Assembly: GCA_963799975.1 (NCBI GenBank)
Contig: CAWCZF010000002.1
Coordinates: 620,001-684,000 of the forward strand
Source: Actinoallomurus sp963799975
GTDB lineage: Bacteria; Actinomycetota; Actinomycetes; Streptosporangiales; Streptosporangiaceae
DNA length: 64,000 nt
Direction of reading: 5' to 3'
The notes under the pieces are model-generated. The model was not told the DNA's origin and made no database searches. It worked only from the letters and a program-made list of their open reading frames with translations. The position numbers and the translations under genes are program-made. This document shows positions 33,473 through 43,581 of this stretch, piece by piece. The first letter of the stretch is position 1. Every line of letters starts with the position of its first letter.

Positions 33473-33514
33473 GCTCATGCCATGACACGCAGCGGGCCGT
33501 GTCATGGCATGAGC
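33473..33514. terminator. Bidirectional hairpin terminator
   Basis: Perfect 16-bp inverted repeat GCTCATGCCATGACAC / GTGTCATGGCATGAGC (33473-33488, 33499-33514), loop of 10. It sits between the MFS gene and the convergent kinase/receiver pseudogene and probably ends transcription from both sides. Confidence 0.85.
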
Positions 33515-33547
33515 AGCTCGGTACCCCCGGGCGACCTCAGGTCCGCC

Positions 33548-35220
<1,673 letters not shown>

Positions 35221-35628
35221 GCCCGCGCGGAATCCCCCTAGGAGCGAGCAGACGTCGCCTGTGGAACTTTGGGCGGTACGTCGATTTCGGTGTCGCACGA
35301 ACGAAGGCCGATGAGGCTGCCGCCCTGGGGCCTCACGGAGGCGGGGGCACGTGCTGGATGCCGGTTCTGCGGACCGGCGGAGCCTGGCCGGGAGTCGAGG
35401 GCCCCGGCGGGCGGTACAGCAATGACACTAGATGACAGGGCCGCAAATAGCGATAATATGACCAGATTTTATAGGTCTTTTGCTGATCGTACGTTTATTG
35501 CGCGATCTTTAGTTGAATGAGAGTGATAGGAGCTATTTTCGCCATCATAACGGCTGCTATCCGTGCCGCTTCTCGGATCATGGGCGTTATCGCTGGTCGC
35601 CGGGGTGCCGAGTATAATTGGACTGGCG
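35221..35628. other. Intergenic region with AT-rich promoter segment
   Basis: No gene is supported. From 35430 to 35560 base composition is unusually AT-rich (GCGATAATATGACC, TTTTATAGGTCTTTTGC), which marks regulatory DNA. TATAAT at 35613-35618 is a consensus -10 element placed 11 bases before the ATG at 35629, implying an almost leaderless mRNA for the response regulator. Confidence 0.5.
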
Positions 35629-36333
35629 ATGACAGGACAGTGGCTGCCCGAGGTCGGGCACGACGGTGACGGTCCGATCGCCTCTCGGGGGCGCGTGGTC
35701 GTGGCCGATGACGACGTGTTGCTCCGCGAAGGCGTGGCCAGTCTGCTGACCCGCGAGGGATTCGACGTCGTGGGCCAGGCCGGAGACGGCGCCGGGCTGC
35801 TCGAACTCGTCGGAGAACACCTTCCCGACCTCGCCATCGTCGACGTACGCATGCCGCCGACCGGCACGACGGAGGGCCTGCACGCGGCGTCGGAGATCCG
35901 CACGCGATACCCCTCCGTCGCGATCATGGTCCTGTCGGCGTACGTCGAGGTGGACCACGCCCTCGAACTCCTGTCGAGCGGCGACCGGATCGGCTACCTG
36001 CTGAAGACACGTGTCACCGACGTGGCCGAACTCATCGACGCGATCGAGCGCGTCGCCAAGGGCGGATCGGTGATCGACCCGTTCCTGGTGCAGCGGCTCT
36101 TCGCCGCCCACCGGCGCAGCGACCCGCTGGGCAAGCTGAGCGCACGCGAGCGCGAGGTCCTGGCCCTGATGGCGGAGGGCCGCTCGAACGCCGGCATCGT
36201 ACACAAGTTGTGGATCACCGAGCCGACGGTGGAGAAGCACGTGCACAGCATCCTGACCAAGCTGTGCCTGCCGGAGACCGACGCGGACCACCGCCGGGTG
36301 CTGGCGGTCCTGGCGTTCCTCAACGCCAGCTAG
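35629..36333 (+). CDS. NarL/LuxR-type response regulator
   Basis: 234 residues from the ATG at 35629. Receiver domain with acidic pocket ADDDV (about residue 26-30), phospho-acceptor D72 (IVDVRMPP) and Lys in GYLLKTRV. The C-terminal LuxR helix-turn-helix is LSAREREVLALMAEGRSNAG followed by EPTVEKHVHSILTKL. It regulates transcription when phosphorylated by an unknown kinase; the adjacent kinase locus is decayed. An upstream ATG (35563) is disfavoured because TATAAT at 35613 would lie inside the gene. Its stop overlaps the convergent receiver gene by 4 bases. Confidence 0.88.
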   Translation: MTGQWLPEVGHDGDGPIASRGRVVVADDDVLLREGVASLLTREGFDVVGQAGDGAGLLELVGEHLPDLAIVDVRMPPTGTTEGLHAASEIRTRYPSVAIMVLSAYVEVDHALELLSSGDRIGYLLKTRVTDVAELIDAIERVAKGGSVIDPFLVQRLFAAHRRSDPLGKLSAREREVLALMAEGRSNAGIVHKLWITEPTVEKHVHSILTKLCLPETDADHRRVLAVLAFLNAS

Positions 36334-36752
36334 CGCCCCTCGGTGTGCGCGGCGACCAGGTCCTTGATCCGACTCACCGACACCGCCGTCTTCTCCAGGA
36401 ACCCCAGAGACGGGTTCGCGGCGATACGCCCGGCGAACTCGTCCTCGGCGTGCGTGGAGAGAAGAATGATCGTCGGCTGCCAGTCCGGTACGAGCGCGGC
36501 CCGGTCCTCCAGGCGGTGAGCGACGTCGAACCCGCTCTCCCACCCAAGACGCACGTCCATCAGCACGACGCCGGGCCGCAGCCGCTCGGCGTACTCCAGC
36601 GCCTCGATCCCGCTGGAGGCCATGCCCACCACCTCGGCGCCGTCGCGTTCGAGCAGGTAGCGCATGGCCATGAGGAAGGCGCCGTTGTCATCGACGATCA
36701 GGCAGCGCATGTCCATGACATCAGCATCGCCCTCGGCGTGTTCGGCGCACAT
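36330..36752 (-). CDS. Single-domain response regulator (receiver only)
   Basis: A 140-residue protein that is only a CheY-like receiver: LIVDDNGAFLMAMRYLL, phospho-acceptor D66 in LMDVRLGWESGFDVA, the Thr/Ser in ILLSTHAEDEF and Lys in FLEKTAVS. No output domain, so it may act as a phosphate sink or phosphorelay intermediate. ATG at 36752 or, more conservatively, 36710 (MRCLIVDD). It converges with the LuxR-type regulator, with a 4-base overlap. Confidence 0.85.
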   Translation of the reverse strand: MCAEHAEGDADVMDMRCLIVDDNGAFLMAMRYLLERDGAEVVGMASSGIEALEYAERLRPGVVLMDVRLGWESGFDVAHRLEDRAALVPDWQPTIILLSTHAEDEFAGRIAANPSLGFLEKTAVSVSRIKDLVAAHTEGR

Positions 36753-36855
36753 GGCTACCCCCCAAAGCCATGGTAGGTGTCGCGTCGCCGGTGCCGGTGC
36801 GGCGGCCCCCGAACTTGTTACAGTGCCATCACTTTCGGTGATCTAGGGGGGCGGC

Positions 36856-37182
36856 GTGTCCGAACTGCTGCGATGGCAGACCGACCAGGGTCCGGTGGTC
36901 GTGGAGGTCGACGGCCAAGACCCCGGCTTCACCGCGCTCCGCATGGTGCCGGGCGAGGTCGTCCACGAGGCGACCGGCAAGTTCGAGGACGCGCTCGCGA
37001 ACGTACGTGCCGCCGCCGTGTCCGCCCTCGCGACCTTCCGCGACGACACGCTGAGACCCGACGGGGTGGACATCGAGTTCGGGATCAAGCTCAACGCCGA
37101 GGCGGGCGCGGTGATCGCCAAGACCTCTCTCGAAGGCCATCTGGTCGTCAAACTGAGCTGGACCCGTACGCCGAGCACGTGA
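36856..37182 (+). CDS. CU044_2847 (Trypco1-type) family protein
   Basis: A 108-residue protein matching the actinobacterial CU044_2847 family: SELLRWQTDQGPVVVEVDGQ at the N-terminus, FEDALANVRAAAVSALATF in the middle and IEFGIKLNAEAGAVIAKTSL near the end. This is a trypsin-co-occurring small domain found beside trypsin-like proteases and effector-associated domains in conflict/immunity-type loci. No protease or such partner is adjacent here, so it appears to be an orphan. GTG start after GGGGGGCGGC. Confidence 0.8.
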   Translation: MSELLRWQTDQGPVVVEVDGQDPGFTALRMVPGEVVHEATGKFEDALANVRAAAVSALATFRDDTLRPDGVDIEFGIKLNAEAGAVIAKTSLEGHLVVKLSWTRTPST

Positions 37183-37249
37183 CCGGCCGTCCACCGGGGC
37201 GGCCGCGCGTACCGTCTCATCCGGTCCGCGGGCCGCGGTCGAGCTCTCG

Positions 37250-38077
37250 TCAGAAGCCGGTCGCGACGGCGCGTTCCCGCCAGGGGGCCAGCTCCGTGCC
37301 GACCGCGGTCAGTTTGGCCTCCAGGGCGGCCACGCAGTCCGCGCCGATGGGCAGCCGTGCGGGCATGACCGGCGCCGTGGCGGCCTCGTAGATGAGCGCG
37401 GCCGCCTTGGCCGGGTCGCCGGGCAGCGGCGAGCCGCCCTGCGTGGCCCACATCCGCGCCATCCCGGCCGGCGTGCCGTCGTACGCGCCGAGGGGGCGGG
37501 CCGCGATGGCGATGGATGAGGAGTTCATGAACTCGGTCTCGAACTGGCCGGGCTCGACGACCATCACCCCGATCCCGAACGGCGCCAGTTCCTGCGTGAG
37601 GCTCTCACTGAGCCCGTCCACGGCGAACTTGGTGGCGTTGTAGAGACCGATGCCGGGCGTCGCGACAAGGCCGGCCATCGAGCCCATGTTGACGATCCGG
37701 CCCGAGCCCTGCGCCCGCAGGGTCGGCAGCACGGCGCGGGTGACGTTCATCAACCCGAACACGTTGAGGTCGAACAGCGAGCGCGTCTCGGCGTCCGAGA
37801 CCTCCTCCAGCGCGCCGAACTGGCCGCGGCCCGCGTTGTTGACGACCACGTCGATCCGGCCGGCCCACGCGACGGCGTCCGCCACGGCCTGGTGTGCCTG
37901 CGCCTCCTCCGTGACGTCCAGCGGCAGGACGAGCAGCCGCTCGTGCTCACCGAGCCGCTCGGTGATCGCCGCCGGGCGGCGTGCGGTGGCCACGACGTGC
38001 TCGCCGCGCTCCAGCGCGTACCGGGCGATCTCGGCGCCGAACCCTCGCGAAGCTCCGGTGATGAACCAGGTGGCCAT
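37250..38077 (-). CDS. SDR-family oxidoreductase
   Basis: 275 residues from the ATG at 38077 (after GGAGAGAGATCCC). Motifs: TGASRGFG, NNAG in VVVNNAGRGQF, Ser in VNMGSMAG and YNATK (about residue 152). The C-terminal extension is typical of the 3-oxoacyl-reductase-like DltE/Lin branch. It is divergent from a TetR gene across a region full of TAGAC/GTCTA repeats and is probably its main target. Confidence 0.9.
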   Translation of the reverse strand: MATWFITGASRGFGAEIARYALERGEHVVATARRPAAITERLGEHERLLVLPLDVTEEAQAHQAVADAVAWAGRIDVVVNNAGRGQFGALEEVSDAETRSLFDLNVFGLMNVTRAVLPTLRAQGSGRIVNMGSMAGLVATPGIGLYNATKFAVDGLSESLTQELAPFGIGVMVVEPGQFETEFMNSSSIAIAARPLGAYDGTPAGMARMWATQGGSPLPGDPAKAAALIYEAATAPVMPARLPIGADCVAALEAKLTAVGTELAPWRERAVATGF

Positions 38078-38146
38078 GGGATCTCTCTCCTCTAGTTGTT
38101 TCCGTTTGGCGACGAGACAGATAGTACAAACGTCTAACACACTTGT

Positions 38147-38189
38147 CTAGTACGATCGTCTAGTACATTTGTCCTAGACGATCGTCTAG
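38147..38189. promoter_or_regulatory. Tandem palindromic operators in SDR-TetR divergent region
   Basis: CTAGACGATCGTCTAG (38174-38189) is a perfect 16-bp palindrome, and CTAGTACGATCGTCTAG (38147-38163) is an imperfect copy with a 27-base shift. More TAGTAC/GTCTA half-sites flank them. The likely binder is the TetR protein encoded at 38211. Confidence 0.7.
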
Positions 38190-38210
38190 CGCGGGAGCTA
38201 GGGTCGTGAC

Positions 38211-38777
38211 ATGGGAAACCGCGACGACCTGCTGGCCGGAGCCAAGCGCTGCCTCTATGAGAAGGGCTACGCACACACCACCGCACGCGACATCGCGACC
38301 GCGTCCGGCGTGAGCCTCGCCTCGATCGGCTACCACTTCGGTTCCAAGGAGGCCCTGATGAACGAGGCCCTGATGCGGGCCATGGAGGAGTGGGGTGAGG
38401 AGGTAGGGCGGGCATTAACGCCTCAGGACGAACCCGGCTTCGCGGCCATCTGGGACCGGGTCGCCGCGTCGGTGTCGGCGAACCCGCGACTGTGGTCGAC
38501 ACAGTTCGAGCTCATCGCACTCAGCGAGCAGTCACCCAAGATGCGGGAACTGTTCACCAAGGGCAACCGCGCGGCGAGACTGGGCCTGTCCGCCATCTTC
38601 CACGGCCCGGACCCGGCCGAGGACGAGCCGGCCGCCCTCGCGGCGGGCGCCTTTTACCAGGCGATACTCACCGGCGTCGTAGCCCAGTGGCTCACCGACC
38701 CGGACACCGCCCCGTCAGGACCCGAACTCGCCACCGCCCTACGCACCGCCTGCGCGAGCCTCAACGCCGAGGCATGA
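38211..38777 (+). CDS. TetR-family transcriptional regulator
   Basis: 188 residues with the TetR helix-turn-helix at about residues 8-50 (AHTTARDIATASGVSLASIG, YHFGSKEALM) and a helical C-terminal domain. ATG at 38211 lies 22 bases downstream of the perfect palindrome CTAGACGATCGTCTAG. Divergent from the SDR gene; autoregulation is likely. Confidence 0.92.
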   Translation: MGNRDDLLAGAKRCLYEKGYAHTTARDIATASGVSLASIGYHFGSKEALMNEALMRAMEEWGEEVGRALTPQDEPGFAAIWDRVAASVSANPRLWSTQFELIALSEQSPKMRELFTKGNRAARLGLSAIFHGPDPAEDEPAALAAGAFYQAILTGVVAQWLTDPDTAPSGPELATALRTACASLNAEA

Positions 38778-38960
38778 CCGGCACCACCAACCCACCACCC
38801 GCGGGTGTGAACCGAATCCGCCCCGTGGAGCGCGCCCCGGGCCCCTCCCGCGCACGCCCGTGCGCCCGCTCGCGCCGGTTGGTGACTCAGCGGGCTGAGC
38901 CTCAAAGGCTGGTGTCTTGACCAGCTGGTGCCGTGGCCGGGTGGTGCTTTGGCCGGGTGG

Positions 38961-39812
38961 TCAGCGGAGTTCGGCGGTGGTCATCAGGCGTAGCTGGGCG
39001 TCGACCCAGGTTCGTACCATCGTCTCGGGGTTCGTGCCGGTGCGGCAGGCGGTCAGGAAGGCGGTGACCTCGGCCGCCGAGGCGGTCAGTCCGACCCGGC
39101 TCAGGTCGGCGGCCGTCTCCTCGATCCGCGCGTGTACGCCTGGGGTCAGGTGGCGGAGGCCGCGGTGTGCGGCCTCGGCGAGCGTCGTCAGTGCGGTGTC
39201 GAGTGCCGCGCCCAGCCGGTCCGGTCGTGTGCCCGCATGTGGGCGCAGGGCTGTGCGTCCGTCGCCCGGGGCCAGGTCCGGCACGGTGATTCCGCGGGTG
39301 GTGCGGACGGCGATCGGGTCGAGGAAGAACACGTGCTGGCCCGTGGGCCGTGGGCAGAGCCGCCACTGGCGCTGCCGCCGGTTGACGCCCGGCCACCAGA
39401 CGTCGACCCCGACCGCGCACAGCTCGGCCGCCGCCTCCGCGGCGAAGGCCAGGCCGTACGCGGACGCCCACGCGTCGGCGAACGCCGCGTGGTCGTCCAC
39501 GTCGGTACGGTCGTCGGCGTCGGCCGCGTCGAGGACGTGCGCGAGCATCGCCGCCCCGCGCGGGCTCGGCCGCCCGTCCAGGCAGGCCCGCACCTGGTCG
39601 GCCAGCTCCTGGTCGCTGAGCGGGTCCGCGAGTGCCCGGGCCGTACGCGCCGCGGCGTCTTCGGTCCACTCACGTACGCGCGCCGCCGCGCCGTCGTCGA
39701 GCGTGACCGGCGGTCCGTGGATGCCGCCGCGGCGGCGGCGCAGGACCCGCCGCCAGGGCGCGGGCATCGCGAAGGTGTGCTCGTCGGGGAACTCGGCATC
39801 GGCGCTGTCCAT
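38961..39812 (-). CDS. Paralogue of the WGR-DUF4132 protein's middle region
   Basis: About 283 residues from ATG 39812. It starts PDEHTFAMPAPWRRVLRRRR and continues PSPRGAAMLAHVLDAADADD and FADAWASAYGLAFAAEAAAE. These blocks match the large upstream protein's segment beginning PDEDTFELPGSWLRVLHPRR. The WGR domain and the C-terminal DUF4132 domain are missing. It may have arisen by partial duplication and probably works with the large protein. The start is uncertain; the frame is open to 39848, directly after the upstream stop. Confidence 0.7.
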   Translation of the reverse strand: MDSADAEFPDEHTFAMPAPWRRVLRRRRGGIHGPPVTLDDGAAARVREWTEDAAARTARALADPLSDQELADQVRACLDGRPSPRGAAMLAHVLDAADADDRTDVDDHAAFADAWASAYGLAFAAEAAAELCAVGVDVWWPGVNRRQRQWRLCPRPTGQHVFFLDPIAVRTTRGITVPDLAPGDGRTALRPHAGTRPDRLGAALDTALTTLAEAAHRGLRHLTPGVHARIEETAADLSRVGLTASAAEVTAFLTACRTGTNPETMVRTWVDAQLRLMTTAELR

Positions 39813-39851
39813 ACCTGAGACACGACCCGTGCCCCGGGTGCGGATCAACGC

Positions 39852-42800
39852 TCAGCCCGTCAGCTCGGTCAGGTCGGCGAGCACCTCGGAGGCGGCCACC
39901 GCGTCGAGGTCGCCGAACCGCAGCGAGACCGGACGCGAGGACCAGAACTCGTCCGGCTCGGTGTTGAGCCAGACCGCGTTCAGCCGCTGCTCGGGGTACT
40001 CATCCACGAGGCCGACGACGATGCCCGGGTCGAGGTCGAGCAGGACGAAGCGGTCCGGGCCGGCCGCGCGGGCGATCCAGGGCGCGATCCCGGCGTCCTG
40101 CGGCTCGCCCCGCACCCAGCCGCGCCGCTCCATGCCGAGCAGCCGCCCGGTCGGCACCGTGACGTCCTCGAACCGGGTGAGACGCGACGCGGCGCGCTCC
40201 TCGTCGGTGAGCGCGAACACGGGGCGGCCGAGCTGCGGGAACGGCTGGAGGATCTCGTAGTCGGCGAACACCTCGGCCCAGGCGTCGAGCGCGCCGCCGG
40301 TCAGCTCCAGCGGATGCGGGAGACGCACCCGCGCGTCTGCCGCCAGCGTCAGCTCGTCGTCCTCGACGCCGGCGAGCGTGCGGTCCTCGGCGACGCGGAA
40401 ACAGGTGCCATCGCCGGTCGCCCACACCAGCCGGCGCGCGACGTGCCAGGTCAGCGGATGGCCGACGAACAGACCGGCGAACTCGGCCGCGGTCCAGTCG
40501 CGGCGCGCCACCATGGCCGCCTCCAGCCGCCGGATCACGTCGGCCGCGACCGTGCGCACGTCCTTCTTCAGATCGGCGAACCGCTTGCGCGCTGCCGGCG
40601 CCAGTTCGGCGTCGTCACGCGCGCCGGGCGCGGGCAGGTCCTTGCGCCGCCTGCCGTTCTCGTCGGAGACGTACGGCTTGAGCCGCTCGTCGAAGCCGAC
40701 CACGAACCGGCGCGGCCCGTAGTCCAGGACAATGCTGCCGTCCGCGTCGAGCCCGAAGTCGGGCACCAGCCGGTCGGCGAGCCGCTCGGGAGTCAGCCCG
40801 AGACCGTCGGCCACCTCCTGGATCTTCTCCTGCGCGCGTACCTTGAGCGCCTTGAACTTCACCCGCTGGGAGATGCCGTAGAGGTGGATCAGCGCGAGTT
40901 CGGTGCCGATCTCGGCGAGGACGTCGAGACCGGCGACCGCGCGCTTGTGCCCGCCCTCGCCGGGCCAGGCGCGGATGACCGGCGTCAGCCGGCGTACGGT
41001 CTCGTCGTCGCCGATCCGGCCGAGCCCGGTGAGCGCCCAGCCGTCCTTGGCCGGCAGCCCGGCCATCCGCCACCGCTCGAACACCGCCCAGCCGAACTCC
41101 GCGAGCGATGCCGGATCGCAGGTCGCGCAGACGACGTCCAGCCCGGGATAGACCTCGCCGGGCCGTGAGATGGCGAGCATCGTGAGGATGTGACCGGCCG
41201 CCGCGTCCGGCAGCGCGCGGGTACGGTCGCGGAGCAGCACCTGCGGGAGCAGCGCCGGATCCGCCCACGCGCCCGGCTTGGGTATGCGCGCCGGGACGTT
41301 GTCCAGCGGGTCCGTGGCGAGCAGCGCCTCGACCGCCGCGCCGGCCTTCGCGCCGTAGGTGTGCGCGACCCGTGCGACCTCGGCCTCGCCCTCGGCCGCG
41401 GCGACGACCCGCAGGGCGGCCTCCGCGCCCGCGCGCGCCGGCCCGTGCGGCCCGACGGCGTCCGGCACCAGCAGCCGCGCCGCCTCGAGCCCGTGCCGGC
41501 GTAGCCACGCGAGCGCGACCACCCGCCCGGCCTTGAGCCGCACGAGCCAGTCGGCCATGAGCCGCGCGACGCGAAGGTCGCTGAAGGGGACGAGCAGTGT
41601 GCCGGGACCGGACGGGTTCGCGGCGCCGAGGTCGAGCGCCGCGGGCAGCGCGTCGAGACCGTATCTGGCGACGATCGGCTTCATCCACGTCTCGGCCCGC
41701 CATGTGTAGCGCGGCCGGCGGCCCGCCGCGAGCAGCGGGCGGATGAAGTGCTCCGGGCCGTTCACGAACAGGCGGATCTCCTCATAGCCCGTGAGCCGGC
41801 GCGGGTCCTGGTAGCGCCGTGCCACCTCGGCCCAGTCGCGGTCCCTCTCGTGTACGTAGGCGTACTCCGTCGCGGCCCACGCCTCGCGCTCGCCGGGCGC
41901 CCAGGACAGGCCGGGCCGCTCCGTGGGCACAAGGTCGTCGACGACGATCGGCGTGGCCTTCGCGCGGCGGCGCGTCCAGGGCGGTGCCGTCAGGAGGGGC
42001 GGCAGTGCCTCCGGCGGTGCCGCCTCGACGCGTACGTGCCGCTCGGCGATGCTCGCCACGACCGCGCGTGCGTCGCCTGGCAGCCCGGGCAGCGCCGCGG
42101 CGGTGAGTTCCGGCTCGGCGAGCACCTGGTCGGCCAGCAGCCGCCGGGCGGTGGCGGACTGCTTCGCGGTGCCGTCGGCGGCACCGGCGAGCAGCCGCAA
42201 CGCGCGTATCGGATAGCGCTTCATGGCCGCGAGCAGCGCGGGCTGGACGTACTTCTGTTCGGCGCGGTCCAGCATGAGCCGGAACGCCTCGTCGGCGGGC
42301 AGCCGGCTCAGCGCGCCGAGCACCAGCTTGCGCGCGTCGGCGCCGCCCGAGTCGTCGTCGAGCGCGCCGACCAGCATCGGCGCGATGGCCGTGCCGACGC
42401 CCTCGGCGGTCGTGGCGAGGACGTCCAGCGACCACTGGCCCCGGTCGAACCGCGCCCGCGGGCCGAGCGCGGCGACCTGCTCCGCCGACCCGAGCGAGCA
42501 GAACAGCAGCGTGCGCGCGGTCGCGTGGTCCGTGCCGTCGCCCGGCGGCGCGGCACAGCACTCGTCCACCCACGACGTCTCGGTGGGCACGAGGTAGGAG
42601 GCGACGAGGCGCTGACCGGCACTGGTGCGGTGGCCCGCCAGGGCGCTGACCGCCGCCCGGTATTCGTCGTCGCCGGCGGCGGCGAGCAGGGCGCGCACCC
42701 GCAGGGCGGCGGCGCGCCAGGGCCAGTGCCAGCCGAGCGGCTGCCCGGAGGTCCACGGCCGTAGCGAGGTCCCGTACGGGCGTGGCCGGTTGGATTGCCA

Positions 42801-43451
42801 GTCGAGGTACACCGCGGGCAACTCGGCCACGACCTGGGCGGCGAACGTCAGGCCGTGCATGGCCACCCACGCGTCGGCGAACCCGCCGCGGTCCGCGCGT
42901 GCCGTCACCGCGACCACGTGGGCGACGAGTGCCGCGCCGCGCGGCGTCGGGGTGCCGGTGAGGTAGGCGTCCGCCTCCTTGGCGAGCTGCGGGTCGCTGT
43001 CGGGCGCCGCCGCCACCTCGCGGATGAAGGCGTCGCCCGCGCGTACCCGCTCCCAGAACTCGGCGACCGCGCCCGGATCGGGCTCGGCGACCGGCAGCGG
43101 CACGCCGCCGCGCCGCGGATGCAGCACGCGAAGCCAGGAGCCCGGCAGCTCGAACGTGTCCTCGTCGGGCAGCGTGGCCGCCGCCGTCGGGATTTCTCGT
43201 GCGCCCGGTGATTGCGGAAGGGAATTTTCTTCGGCAGGTGCCGGAGTGCCCGTCTCGGCGTAACCTTTCGTCTCTTTCTCGGCGATCACTCGAAGCAGAT
43301 AGGACTCCGCGGCCGCCACGGAATCGAACTCTTTGACGGCCGTCTGGCCGTCCGTCCCGATCCGGCCGTATCGACTGGTCACGGCGGTGCCGTCTCGGCC
43401 GGCCGCCCAGAACTTCGCCGATTTACCACCGATGAATTCCCAGCGCCGCAC
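39852..43451 (-). CDS. WGR- and DUF4132-domain giant protein (MolR-like)
   Basis: 1199 residues from a GTG at 43451 (preceded by GGAGGC). The N-terminal WGR domain (RRWEFIGGKSAKFWAAGRDG, SRYGRIGTDGQT) is followed by a helical, HEAT-like middle (about 100-850) and a C-terminal DUF4132 domain (about 900-1190: LTPERLADRLVPDFGLD, FVVGFDERLKPYVSD, DWTAAEFAGLFVGHPLTW). WGR modules bind nucleic acid or poly(ADP-ribose) polymerase partners; E. coli MolR/YehI are relatives with unclear roles. The downstream gene is a short paralogue of its middle part. Confidence 0.85.
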   Translation of the reverse strand: MRRWEFIGGKSAKFWAAGRDGTAVTSRYGRIGTDGQTAVKEFDSVAAAESYLLRVIAEKETKGYAETGTPAPAEENSLPQSPGAREIPTAAATLPDEDTFELPGSWLRVLHPRRGGVPLPVAEPDPGAVAEFWERVRAGDAFIREVAAAPDSDPQLAKEADAYLTGTPTPRGAALVAHVVAVTARADRGGFADAWVAMHGLTFAAQVVAELPAVYLDWQSNRPRPYGTSLRPWTSGQPLGWHWPWRAAALRVRALLAAAGDDEYRAAVSALAGHRTSAGQRLVASYLVPTETSWVDECCAAPPGDGTDHATARTLLFCSLGSAEQVAALGPRARFDRGQWSLDVLATTAEGVGTAIAPMLVGALDDDSGGADARKLVLGALSRLPADEAFRLMLDRAEQKYVQPALLAAMKRYPIRALRLLAGAADGTAKQSATARRLLADQVLAEPELTAAALPGLPGDARAVVASIAERHVRVEAAPPEALPPLLTAPPWTRRRAKATPIVVDDLVPTERPGLSWAPGEREAWAATEYAYVHERDRDWAEVARRYQDPRRLTGYEEIRLFVNGPEHFIRPLLAAGRRPRYTWRAETWMKPIVARYGLDALPAALDLGAANPSGPGTLLVPFSDLRVARLMADWLVRLKAGRVVALAWLRRHGLEAARLLVPDAVGPHGPARAGAEAALRVVAAAEGEAEVARVAHTYGAKAGAAVEALLATDPLDNVPARIPKPGAWADPALLPQVLLRDRTRALPDAAAGHILTMLAISRPGEVYPGLDVVCATCDPASLAEFGWAVFERWRMAGLPAKDGWALTGLGRIGDDETVRRLTPVIRAWPGEGGHKRAVAGLDVLAEIGTELALIHLYGISQRVKFKALKVRAQEKIQEVADGLGLTPERLADRLVPDFGLDADGSIVLDYGPRRFVVGFDERLKPYVSDENGRRRKDLPAPGARDDAELAPAARKRFADLKKDVRTVAADVIRRLEAAMVARRDWTAAEFAGLFVGHPLTWHVARRLVWATGDGTCFRVAEDRTLAGVEDDELTLAADARVRLPHPLELTGGALDAWAEVFADYEILQPFPQLGRPVFALTDEERAASRLTRFEDVTVPTGRLLGMERRGWVRGEPQDAGIAPWIARAAGPDRFVLLDLDPGIVVGLVDEYPEQRLNAVWLNTEPDEFWSSRPVSLRFGDLDAVAASEVLADLTELTG

Positions 43452-43581
43452 CGTGCCTCCACAGACGTGCCACTCGATCTCGATGCTGTCACGGTAACCG
43501 AGCGGTCTGACATTTCCCGCAGTCCCGCTCGAAAACCGTGAATAGCGTACGCGGGGCTCGGATCCGTGGATCGAGAAGGGT

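Noticed and set aside
36330..37182. Predicted complete defence island around the CU044_2847 gene
   Set aside because: No protease, STAND ATPase, nuclease or effector-associated domain is encoded nearby.
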